A DNA stretch of 16,588 nucleotides from Parvularculaceae bacterium UBA4496. GTDB lineage: Bacteria; Pseudomonadota; Alphaproteobacteria; Caulobacterales; Parvularculaceae. Below the pieces are notes generated by a model. The model worked only from the letters and a program-made list of their open reading frames with translations, was not told where the DNA came from and searched no databases. Positions 7,764 to 14,458 of the stretch are shown in pieces (within the stretch, counting starts at the first letter, position 1; every line of letters starts with the position of its first letter). The position numbers were made by a program, and so were the translations under genes. Where the stretch lies: the NCBI GenBank assembly GCA_002388885.1, contig DGNI01000061.1:2192-18779 (forward strand), written 5' to 3'.

Positions 7764-9357
7764 ACCAGCTGACATGCCTGAAGACGAGGAAGGCGCTACG
7801 GTCGCGGGTCGCATCGAAGGCGGTATTGACGCTATCGTGATCGGCGACGGCGTCGATGGTCTTGCGGCTGCAACTTATCTCGGCAAGGCGGGGCTGCACA
7901 CCATTCTCGTTGGCGCCGGCAAGGAGCCCGGCGGGCGAATTGCCGTTCGTGAGATTGCGCCGGGCGTCGAAGGCGTTGACGGCGAACATCTCGTTGGCTT
8001 GCTTGATCCGGAGGTCATCGCGGAGCTTGACCTTTACCGGCATGGCCTCGAATACGCCGCGCGCCGTCTCGACACGACGTATTTTTTCGATGCGTATGAT
8101 GCGCTGAGGTTTGACGGCGATCTTTCGCAGGCCGCGAATATCGCGCTTGATGATGACGAAGAGCGCGATGCCCTCGAAGCGTTCATGGCGGAACTGTTGG
8201 AGCTGTCGGCGTTCCTTCGCCCCGCGTTCAGGCCCGCTGTCTATGCGAGCGGCGACACGCAAAAAATGTTGGGAAAGACGCTGGCGGGCGCGAGCAGTGA
8301 GACGGCGTCATTAATCAGGCGATATCTGATTGCATCCGCAGGCGATGTGCTGTCCGCTCGCTTCGCCGACGGTCCGTTGAAAACCCTGCTATACAGTGAG
8401 GTGGCGTTTCGTTCCGCATCTGCGCCGAACGAGTCGCTCAGTTTCATGCCGTTCCTGCGCCGCCTTTCAGGAGAAGCGGCGGGCCTGCAAGGCGCTGTCG
8501 CCTACCCTGCAGGCGGCGCGATCGCCGTTGTCACGGCGCTGCGCCGAGCCGCACAGGGCGCAAAAGTCGATGTTCGCGCATCGGCGCCGGTGAAATCCAT
8601 CCTGATTGAGGGCGACAGGGTCGCCGGCGTCATGCTCGAAGATGGCGGGCAACTTCGTGCGCCGATTGTTGTTGCGGCGACCGATGCATCAAGCGCGTTC
8701 CTGAAAATGATCGGCCCAGCGAACATCGACATAGAACTGCAACGCGTGCTGACAACGCAACGGCCGGAGATTGCGACGGCGCGCCTGCATTTCGTGCTGA
8801 AGGGCGTCGCGCAGGATGAAACCACGCGGGCCAACATGAAGCGGCGCCTGTTCTATGCGCCGCCAGTTGAGGATGTGACGGCGGCGTTTCTTGATGCGCG
8901 CGCAGGCCGCGTGCCGGAAAAACTGATTGTCGAGGCTGTGTTCCCGGGCGCGCTTGACGATAAACTGCTGCTCGACCGGCGCCAGCTGATGTCGGTGATG
9001 GCGCATCCGGTTCCGTTCGATGCGACGCCCGACGATGCACGCCGCGAAGCTATCAAAAATGCAGCGCTTGCCAGCATCGAGATGTTTGCAACCGGCCTTT
9101 CTGAAAGAGTTGAGACAGTCGACTTGCGCCTGCCGGGCGATGAAGCGGCCGCGGTGGGCGCCAATGCCGGGGCGTATGCGGCAAAACCCGACATTCTTCG
9201 TCAATGGGCGATCGCGGCGGCGACGGCGGCTTCGGGCGGGATCAACGGATTTTATTTCTGCGGACCGGAAGCGCAGATCGGTTCGGGAATGTCATGCTCT
9301 GCAGCGCGCAGCGCGGCCCGCGCGGCGTTGCGCGCCTATCGAAAGGGGCATGTGTGA
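7756..9357 (+). CDS. FAD-dependent oxidoreductase of the phytoene desaturase/amine oxidase superfamily
   Basis: This 533-residue protein resembles COG1233 (CrtI-like) proteins. An intact GxGxxG motif is seen as G30-D-G-V-D-G35 in IVIGDGVDGLAAATYLGKAG, with the downstream PGGR at 58-61. The C-terminus ends in GFYFCGPEAQIGSGMSCSAA, which matches the CrtI FAD-binding end (hydrophobic strand, GxxxxxGxGxxxxxxSA). A strand-loop PAGGAIAVVTALRRAA and a VVAATDASSAF substrate-domain segment are also typical. The acidic residue normally just before the second glycine pair (the E in an EA motif) is G53 here, a notable change. The substrate is unknown. No carotenoid genes lie nearby, so phytoene is unlikely. 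I use the GTG at 7756, which overlaps the previous gene by eight bases; an ATG at 7774 is the alternative and has no better ribosome site. Confidence 0.82.
   Translation: MNKPADMPEDEEGATVAGRIEGGIDAIVIGDGVDGLAAATYLGKAGLHTILVGAGKEPGGRIAVREIAPGVEGVDGEHLVGLLDPEVIAELDLYRHGLEYAARRLDTTYFFDAYDALRFDGDLSQAANIALDDDEERDALEAFMAELLELSAFLRPAFRPAVYASGDTQKMLGKTLAGASSETASLIRRYLIASAGDVLSARFADGPLKTLLYSEVAFRSASAPNESLSFMPFLRRLSGEAAGLQGAVAYPAGGAIAVVTALRRAAQGAKVDVRASAPVKSILIEGDRVAGVMLEDGGQLRAPIVVAATDASSAFLKMIGPANIDIELQRVLTTQRPEIATARLHFVLKGVAQDETTRANMKRRLFYAPPVEDVTAAFLDARAGRVPEKLIVEAVFPGALDDKLLLDRRQLMSVMAHPVPFDATPDDARREAIKNAALASIEMFATGLSERVETVDLRLPGDEAAAVGANAGAYAAKPDILRQWAIAAATAASGGINGFYFCGPEAQIGSGMSCSAARSAARAALRAYRKGHV
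9342..9348 (+). promoter_or_regulatory. Ribosome binding site deciding the GTG start of the GcvT-like gene
   Basis: AAAGGGG lies five bases before a GTG at 9354, inside the end of the flavoprotein gene. It supports 9354 as the real start rather than the longer upstream frame beginning at 9204, and gives a GTGA stop/start overlap typical of translational coupling. Confidence 0.7.
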
Positions 9358-10541
9358 TTTTCCCGGGCGAGGACATATTCGCCGACGCGCCGCGTCCGAC
9401 GCCGTTATTCGCTGCTGTTGCGTCGGCCAGCGAAGCGAACTTGTGGACGTCGATCAATGGCTGGACGGCGGCGCGGGTTTATTCCTCTGTAAGCGAAGAA
9501 TATGAAACCGCGAAAAACTCGGCGGCGCTCGCCGATCTCGGACCGCTTACGCGTTACGCCGTGCGCGGCGCAGATTCCGCGGACTTTCTCGGGCGACTGA
9601 CGACCGCGCCGGCTGCGGGCCTCCATGTAGGCGAGAGCGCGCGCGGTCTTATGTTGAACGAACAGGGATTTGTTATTGATCTTGCCGAAGTCTCACGGCT
9701 TTCGGAAGATTTGTTCGTCATTACGACGCCGACGGCGCATGGCCGCCGGATCAAGCTCGCGGCGCGCGGGATGAATGTCGACGCCGATGACATTTCAGGA
9801 CAGGTTGCGGCGCTTGGCGTTTTTGGTCCCCAGGCATCGGGGGTGCTCGCGGCGGCCGGCCTTAAATCCGTCAACGAAACCATGGCGGCGTCAGGCGTGT
9901 TGCGCGGCGTTGAAACGGCGGCCCGTCCGATCCAGTTTGGCGCGCTTCCGGGCGTTGAACTTATTTTTCCGAAAGACGAAGCGCTGACCATCTGGGAACG
10001 GATCATGCGTCGCGGCGTCGGCGCGCCAATCGGTCTCGACGCGATGGAAGTCTTGCGGCTTGAAAGCGGCGCCCCGCGCCCCGGCGTTGATTTCATCCCG
10101 GCGGACCGCGTTTCAAAAGCTGGCGGCAACAACAAAGGACGCCTGCCCGAAGAACTGGGGCTCGCCCATCTGGCGCCTCTGGATCATGGCTGGTTCAACG
10201 GACGCCGCGGCTTGCGCGAACGAACGGGCAAGCCGGAACGGCGGCTGATTTCCCTGTCGATTGACGACGAGGTCTCGATGCCCGGCGCAGCCGTGTTCCA
10301 AAATGGCGCGCCCGTTGGGCGCATCACCAGCTGTGCGTGGTCCCCGGCGCGCAAGAGAGTTGTTGCTTTCGCCGATATTGCGGCCTCAAGTTTCGGAAAA
10401 GACTACGAAATCTCTGTTCCCGCCCCGAAGGAAGGCCGGGTCGCCGCGCGTGTGCTGGAAACGGCGGAAAGCGCGCTGGCAAAGGCTTATTCGGGGGAAA
10501 AAGGCTATTCGGCCGGCGCGGCGACGGATTTCCGCCGCTGA
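9354..10541 (+). CDS. GcvT-fold (aminomethyltransferase-like) folate-binding-type protein
   Basis: This 395-residue protein is similar along its whole length to glycine cleavage T-protein and relatives (DmdA, and the C-terminal halves of sarcosine and dimethylglycine dehydrogenases), which move one-carbon units onto tetrahydrofolate. Seen in order: PTPLF start, SSVSEEYETAKNSAALADL (about 44-62), MLNEQGFVIDLAEVSRL (100-116), FGPQASG, IGLDAMEVLRLESGAPRPGVDF (near 225-245), then a C-terminal barrel with PGAAVFQNGAPVGRITS and FGKDYEI. Two consensus features differ from glycine-cleavage GcvT: the DVSH motif is DLGP (61-64), and the Asp pair in GGVIDD is GFVIDL (only D109 kept). No gcvH or gcvP is adjacent, so it is probably not the housekeeping T-protein. 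The overlap with the flavoprotein gene suggests a shared oxidation/one-carbon transfer step. Confidence 0.85.
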   Translation: MIFPGEDIFADAPRPTPLFAAVASASEANLWTSINGWTAARVYSSVSEEYETAKNSAALADLGPLTRYAVRGADSADFLGRLTTAPAAGLHVGESARGLMLNEQGFVIDLAEVSRLSEDLFVITTPTAHGRRIKLAARGMNVDADDISGQVAALGVFGPQASGVLAAAGLKSVNETMAASGVLRGVETAARPIQFGALPGVELIFPKDEALTIWERIMRRGVGAPIGLDAMEVLRLESGAPRPGVDFIPADRVSKAGGNNKGRLPEELGLAHLAPLDHGWFNGRRGLRERTGKPERRLISLSIDDEVSMPGAAVFQNGAPVGRITSCAWSPARKRVVAFADIAASSFGKDYEISVPAPKEGRVAARVLETAESALAKAYSGEKGYSAGAATDFRR

Positions 10542-10600
10542 GGCGTTTAACCCCGTGCTGGAAGGCGAAAACTATCGATCGTATCGAGGAAAGAAACCCT

Positions 10601-11032
10601 ATGAAAAAGAAGATTGTTTTTGGCGCGATGGCGGCGGCGGGCGCTGCGTTAATGGCGGCTGGCGCTTATGCTGATGACGGTAAAGGCCGTGGCGGTCATT
10701 GGGATAAAATGGACGCCAATGGCGACGGTGAAATCACTGCTGACGAAATGTCCGGGCGTTTTTCAGAACATCTCGATGAGATGGACACCGACGGTTCGGG
10801 TGGTGTTTCAAAAGAAGAAATGAAAGCGTTTCATCAGGCCCGCCGCGAGGCGCGGAAGGAAGCGCGTAACCCGGACAAGAACGACGACGGCGTGGTTGAC
10901 CGCACCGAGTTTATCAATGCGGCGCAGGAACGCTTCGATAAAATGGACAAGGACGGGGACGGCGTACTGAGTGAGGACGAGCGCAAGCGCCGCGGGCGTC
11001 GCGGTCATCATCGCCGTGGCGATAAGGAATAA
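10601..11032 (+). CDS. Secreted protein with four EF-hand calcium-binding loops
   Basis: This 143-residue protein begins with a signal peptide (MKKK basic end, AVA-type hydrophobic core, predicted cleavage after AYA at 24), so the mature protein is periplasmic or secreted. Four 12-residue EF-hand loops follow: DANGDGEITADE (38-49), DTDGSGGVSKEE (62-73), DKNDDGVVDRTE (92-103) and DKDGDGVLSEDE (116-127), each ending in the bidentate Glu at position 12. The C-terminus is Arg/His-rich. The start follows GAGGA at 10586-10590. Such proteins bind calcium and may buffer or signal it in the envelope. The 59 bases after the GcvT-like gene could hold a separate promoter, though I see none that I trust. 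The neighbouring sigma factor is the obvious candidate partner or regulator; that link is inferred from position. Confidence 0.93.
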   Translation: MKKKIVFGAMAAAGAALMAAGAYADDGKGRGGHWDKMDANGDGEITADEMSGRFSEHLDEMDTDGSGGVSKEEMKAFHQARREARKEARNPDKNDDGVVDRTEFINAAQERFDKMDKDGDGVLSEDERKRRGRRGHHRRGDKE

Positions 11033-11078
11033 ACTCTGGGGGAGTTTCCGGCCCGCATGTTGTGTATCAGCGGGCCGG
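11031..11078 (+). terminator. Tandem hairpins between the EF-hand and sigma factor genes
   Basis: Two stems lie in tandem. AAACTC (11031-11036) pairs with GAGTTT (11042-11047) around TGGGG. Then CCGGCCCGC (11048-11056) pairs perfectly with GCGGGCCGG (11070-11078) around a 13-base loop. No T run follows, so this may be a terminator, an attenuator or an mRNA end-stabiliser that lets part of the transcription continue into the sigma factor gene. Confidence 0.45.
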
Positions 11079-11113
11079 GACCAACATGGATTGCAAGATA
11101 ACCGGCGCTTTCA

Positions 11114-11722
11114 TTGGAACACAAACCGGATAGTGATGAAGCGCTGGTAGAGCGTGCAGGGCGTGGCGACAGGGCCGCGGCGGCGCTTTTGGTCGAAAGG
11201 CATTCGCGAATGATTTATGCGGCAAGCTATAGAATGCTTCAAAGCCGCGATGCGGCGGAGGACGCGACGCAGGAAACTTTTCTGCGGCTATGGCGCAATG
11301 CTGCGAAATGGAAACCGCGCGGCGCCAAGTTTGAAACCTGGCTTTATCGCGTCGCCATGAATTACTGCCTCGACCAGCTGCGCAAATCGAAACGCGAGGC
11401 GCCTGAAGAGGCGGCGCCAGGAGGGTTAGACGGGCGCGCCGACAGCGCCGACCGTCAGGACCAGAAACTGTTTTTATCGGAGCAGCGGTTCGCCATTGAC
11501 GAGGCGCTCGGCCAGCTGCCGGAACGCCAGCGTCTGGCGATTACGCTTTGTCACTATCAGGAGCTTTCGAATATTGAAGCGGCTGAGGTTATGAAGATCA
11601 GCGTTGACGCGCTGGAATCGCTGCTGGCGCGGGGCCGGCGGTCGTTACGCGAGAAGCTTGCGCCTATGCGCGAGCATTTGATGGGGAAGATGGACGATGA
11701 GCAAACAACCCATGTCAACTGA
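11114..11722 (+). CDS. ECF-family (sigma-70 group 4) RNA polymerase sigma factor
   Basis: This 202-residue protein has only regions 2 and 4, as in ECF sigma factors. Region 2 (about 26-93) contains RDAAEDATQETFLRLWRNA and FETWLYRVAMNYCLDQLRK, the core-binding and -10 recognition helices. Region 4 (about 130-183) contains LPERQRLAITLCHYQELS and a helix-turn-helix at EAAEVMKISVDALESLLARGRRSL. The start is a TTG at 11114: an in-frame stop at 11099 leaves no ATG or GTG in a suitable place, and no clear ribosome site is seen, so translation may be weak. The gene overlaps the next by 26 bases, as is common for a sigma factor and its anti-sigma factor. It likely controls an envelope-response regulon, which may include the EF-hand gene. 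Confidence 0.92.
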   Translation: MEHKPDSDEALVERAGRGDRAAAALLVERHSRMIYAASYRMLQSRDAAEDATQETFLRLWRNAAKWKPRGAKFETWLYRVAMNYCLDQLRKSKREAPEEAAPGGLDGRADSADRQDQKLFLSEQRFAIDEALGQLPERQRLAITLCHYQELSNIEAAEVMKISVDALESLLARGRRSLREKLAPMREHLMGKMDDEQTTHVN

Positions 11723-12191
11723 TCGTCTCGAGGAGCTGCGGCGTATTTGCGATACCTATGGCGCTGATCCGGCACATTGGCCGGCGGTCGAGCGCGATGC
11801 GTACGCCGCGCTTTTCCTGTCGGACGAGGCGGCGGAAATCCGCGCTGAGGCGCAAGCACTCGACGGATTTTTGAATGCTGCGACTGCGCCGCGCATGGCC
11901 GAAGATCTGACGCGCCGGATTACGGCTGCCTATGTACCGCCCGCGCAGCAAAGCCTGTCGGTCATGGACTGGTTCCGCTCCCTGGCGCCCTTCGCTGGAT
12001 TTAAGGGCATGAGGCTTGTTCCCGCCGGCGCGCTCGCTGGGCTGGGCGCGATTGGCCTCGCATCAGGCATTATGACTGCGTCCGCAGAACAGCCCTTGAC
12101 GCCGGAAAGCGAAGCGCTCGCCTATTTCGAAACGGATATCGTGTTGGCATCGCTCGATGAAGAGGAGGCCGCGACATGGGACGCGGACTGA
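11697..12191 (+). CDS. Putative anti-sigma factor, single-span membrane protein
   Basis: This 164-residue protein begins with MSKQPMSTDRLEELRRICDTYGADPAHWP, a short GADPxxWP-containing N-terminus seen in alphaproteobacterial proteins of unknown class. A cytoplasmic-looking part (1-100) follows, then one transmembrane segment at about 106-128, and a short acidic end. The ATG follows GGGGAAGA (11683-11690), so this start is favoured over the ATG at 11712. Overlap with both the sigma gene (26 bases) and the sensor gene (16 bases), together with a single-span topology, fits an anti-sigma factor. There is no HxxxCxxC zinc anti-sigma motif, so it is not a ZAS-type protein. Function is inferred from position and topology. 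Confidence 0.7.
   Translation: MSKQPMSTDRLEELRRICDTYGADPAHWPAVERDAYAALFLSDEAAEIRAEAQALDGFLNAATAPRMAEDLTRRITAAYVPPAQQSLSVMDWFRSLAPFAGFKGMRLVPAGALAGLGAIGLASGIMTASAEQPLTPESEALAYFETDIVLASLDEEEAATWDAD
12161..12168 (+). promoter_or_regulatory. Strong ribosome binding site for the periplasmic sensor gene
   Basis: AGAGGAGG lies seven bases before the ATG at 12176, inside the end of the anti-sigma gene. It is the best Shine-Dalgarno match in the window and fixes the start of the sensor gene, implying good expression relative to the TTG-started sigma factor. Confidence 0.75.
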
Positions 12192-12733
12192 TCATTCTGC
12201 TGGTCGCATCGCTCGGCCTCAACATTTTCGCGCTCGGCCACTTTTCGGGAAAAATGCTGGCGGGGCCAAAGCCGCCGAACATTGAACATATAGAACGCAG
12301 CAAGCATCGCGGCTTTGACGATCCGTTTCAGGTCATGCGCTATGCTGAAGAGCTTTCGCCGGGACTTCGCGAGACGTTCCGGGCTGAAATCAAGAAACAG
12401 CTTCCGGCGCTGCGCGAGCATCACAAGGAAATGAAAAGCCTGCGCCGAGAGCTGGGCGCGCTCATGAGCGCCGATGAATGGGACGGCGATGCGGTGGCGG
12501 TGAAGATCAATGAAATCAGTGCGGCGCAGGATCGCCAGCGCGACGCGTTCAATCAGGCGTTCATGAATGCGTTCGCCACATTGCCGGGCGAACAGCGCAA
12601 GCTGCTGATCGATACGGCGAACCAGCGCCGCGCCGAACGGCGCAAGGAACGGCGCGAACGCCGGAGCGAAGATCGTCCGCCGCCGCCTGAAGCAGATGGG
12701 TCGCCTGAAGAAGACGGGCCGCCGGAAGAGTAA
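12176..12733 (+). CDS. Membrane-anchored periplasmic sensor, Metal_resist/CnrX-ZraP-like
   Basis: This 185-residue protein has an N-terminal transmembrane anchor (about 4-24) followed by an all-helical domain (about 45-160) with alternating Arg/Glu/Lys helices, including the LREHHKEMKSLRRELG and ATLPGEQRKLLIDTANQRRAERRKE segments. That pattern is typical of the Pfam Metal_resist/CnrX-ZraP group, which senses metal or envelope state outside the inner membrane. The C-terminus (about 165-185) is Pro/Glu-rich and probably disordered. There is no clear cluster of His/Cys metal ligands; H82/H83 and M86 are candidates only. Its position after an ECF sigma factor and anti-sigma gene parallels CnrYXH of Cupriavidus, where the sensor passes the signal to the anti-sigma factor. 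The identity of the signal is unknown. Confidence 0.8.
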   Translation: MGRGLIILLVASLGLNIFALGHFSGKMLAGPKPPNIEHIERSKHRGFDDPFQVMRYAEELSPGLRETFRAEIKKQLPALREHHKEMKSLRRELGALMSADEWDGDAVAVKINEISAAQDRQRDAFNQAFMNAFATLPGEQRKLLIDTANQRRAERRKERRERRSEDRPPPPEADGSPEEDGPPEE

Positions 12734-14356
12734 TTACTGAGCCGCCGCTTTCTTTTGCGTGACCGGTTGCGCCGACGGAGGCGTGGCGAGGCTTGCTCCA
12801 AGCGATGAGGCTTCAGCCGACGGTTTTTCCGCCGGCTTTTTTTGCGCCGGAGCGGCGGGCGTTTTTTGCTGAGGTTTTGGCGGCGGCTGTTGTTGAGACA
12901 CGGCCGGGGCGGATTTTTGCTTTTGCGTTGGCGCCGCGGGGCGCGCTTTCGCCGTCGTCTGTTCTTGCGATGCTGCCCCTTGCAGTTCCGACGTCGCGGC
13001 TTGAAGCTTTGCTCGAGCTTTGGATGCAGGCTGGGGCGCGGTCTTTACCGGCGGGGGCATTTTGACCGCGGCGGACTTTTTGACAGCGTCAGGCATTGCC
13101 TGCGCCAGTGCGGCCTTCGCTTTTGCTGCGGGTTTTGCCCGTTCCTGCTTGCCGACCGCACGCATCATCCGGCCTGCTTTCGCTTCGCTTCGCGCATGTT
13201 TCGCATCGGCAATGGCTTTACGGGCAAAGCCTGTGAATTTTTCAAAATGCGGTTTGCTTAGAAAAGCGCGCTTCGGCAGCGCGATGACGGACTTCCCTGA
13301 TATAACGAGATAGCCGTAAAGGCGGGTTTCGAAATACCTTTCGAATGCGCCCCAGTGAAGGAGTTCCGACATGCCGTGCTGTTTCCGGTGAACGCCGTTT
13401 TTCGAAAGCGTCACGGTGGCGAGATCGGTCTGTGCAAACGGCCAGCTCTTGTCCTTGCGGAACGGAAAAGCGGCCCCGCGAAAATAGTTCGAATTCAAGA
13501 CGAATATCGCCGCCGCCGCGCCGGCGAACCCGAAACTCATCCCGGCAAAGACGAGGTCCTGCACGGCAAAGGCTGCGAATGCCGATGATGCGGCGATCAA
13601 CGCGCACGCAAAGAACAGGATCGGCGTCCATGGCCGCCACTGGCCGACGCGGCGGAAAATATGCGCCCGTCCATCGCGGCGGCGAAAATAATCCTTGAAA
13701 AATTCGTCCATATCCGCGCGCGACGTCTCAAATGTGATGCTTAACGGGCCGGCGTGATTTGCTTCCTCAAACGGGCAGGGCGCGGCCATTGTGGCTGCGT
13801 GTTTCGCCATGACTTCGTCGTAGTAACTGTCTCTCGGCAGAATGTTTTTTGGGATGAAATCGTATGTCCCGTCCCTGCGCCAGAAGATAATGCTGTGTCT
13901 TTTTTTCGTGATGCTGGCGATGCGCGCCCAGGAGATTTTCTTGATCGCAAGCGGGCCCTTGATGATCAGCTGGTCGAGCGCCAGTGTATAATCGAACCGG
14001 CCTATCGAAAGAGTGTGAGAAAGAATTTCGTTCTTGCGCGATGCTTCGCGTTTGCGGCGGGCGCGAATGACGGCGGTAATGAAATAGACGCATAGGGCAA
14101 ACAGCGTGAGCGACAGCAGTGTCATTTGTCCTGCTTCGGGCGCGACGGCGTAGGCGCGGGCGAACCCTTCGCCGCTGAGTGATGGGGCGGCGTTCAAAAA
14201 AGCGCCTGCCGACACATAGGTCTGATAGGCGGCGGCGAACGCGCCCGTCATCAAAACGCTGAGCGATACGATCAAGCCCATGCGCGCGCGGTCGAACGGC
14301 TTGCGCGTGTCATAGGTAAGATTAACGAGATCCTGTTTGTCGATTTCGAACTGCAT
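12734..14356 (-). CDS. Membrane protein with duplicated YcxB-like unit and Pro/Ala/Lys/Gln-rich tail
   Basis: This 540-residue protein reads from ATG at 14356 (minus strand), where GGAAG sits nine bases upstream; an ATG ten codons earlier (14386) lacks a ribosome site. It seems to be an internal duplication. Unit 1 (about 1-195): QFEIDKQDLVNLTYD, two transmembrane segments (about 27-48 and 78-97), then a soluble part with FDYTLALDQLII, WARIASI and a FIPKNILP end. Unit 2 (about 205-385): LSITFETSRADMDEFFKDYF, transmembrane segments (about 244-264 and 268-288), then ATVTLSKNGVH, WGAFERYFET and IALPKRAF. The Phe/Leu-IPK-type endings match the YcxB domain. Residues about 400-540 are low-complexity Pro/Ala/Lys/Gln and probably disordered in the cytoplasm. 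YcxB-family function is not established. Its stop codon touches that of the opposite gene. Confidence 0.75.
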   Translation of the reverse strand: MQFEIDKQDLVNLTYDTRKPFDRARMGLIVSLSVLMTGAFAAAYQTYVSAGAFLNAAPSLSGEGFARAYAVAPEAGQMTLLSLTLFALCVYFITAVIRARRKREASRKNEILSHTLSIGRFDYTLALDQLIIKGPLAIKKISWARIASITKKRHSIIFWRRDGTYDFIPKNILPRDSYYDEVMAKHAATMAAPCPFEEANHAGPLSITFETSRADMDEFFKDYFRRRDGRAHIFRRVGQWRPWTPILFFACALIAASSAFAAFAVQDLVFAGMSFGFAGAAAAIFVLNSNYFRGAAFPFRKDKSWPFAQTDLATVTLSKNGVHRKQHGMSELLHWGAFERYFETRLYGYLVISGKSVIALPKRAFLSKPHFEKFTGFARKAIADAKHARSEAKAGRMMRAVGKQERAKPAAKAKAALAQAMPDAVKKSAAVKMPPPVKTAPQPASKARAKLQAATSELQGAASQEQTTAKARPAAPTQKQKSAPAVSQQQPPPKPQQKTPAAPAQKKPAEKPSAEASSLGASLATPPSAQPVTQKKAAAQ

Positions 14357-14365
14357 TGCAGATGT

Positions 14366-14370
14366 CTTCC
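14366..14370 (-). promoter_or_regulatory. Ribosome binding site deciding the start of the YcxB-like gene
   Basis: On the minus strand GGAAG lies nine bases before the ATG at 14356, whereas no such site precedes the ATG at 14386. This supports the shorter, MQFEID start. Confidence 0.6.
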
Positions 14371-14458
14371 GGATACCGCACAGCATGGTGCGCGCAATCG
14401 GAAAATCTGGCGTAAACCGAACCCTTACAATTTCACGCGAATGCGAGGGAAAGACCGC

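Noticed and set aside
6936..7814. Open frame of 292 residues on the minus strand opposite the first flavoprotein
   Set aside because: It lies antisense to a gene with good family parallels to its neighbour, with no domain or ribosome site; judged a shadow frame.
9204..9353. Longer upstream start for the GcvT-like gene
   Set aside because: The extra 50 residues are an out-of-frame reading of the flavoprotein's conserved C-terminus; the GTG at 9354 has a good ribosome site and the GcvT homology starts just after it.
7756..9357. Phytoene desaturase (crtI) function for the second flavoprotein
   Set aside because: The fold fits, but no carotenoid genes are nearby and the partner genes suggest a different substrate, so no gene symbol is given.
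10542..10600. ECF-type promoter (GGAA ... CGTA) before the EF-hand gene
   Set aside because: A GGAA at 10560 and CGTA at 10580 can be matched with about 16 bases between, but the -35 lacks the AAC element and no similar pair precedes the sigma gene, so the match is not better than chance.
14387..14458. Promoter for the YcxB-like gene (TTGTAA with a GATTTT -10)
   Set aside because: Only four of six and three of six consensus bases match; too weak to list as a feature.
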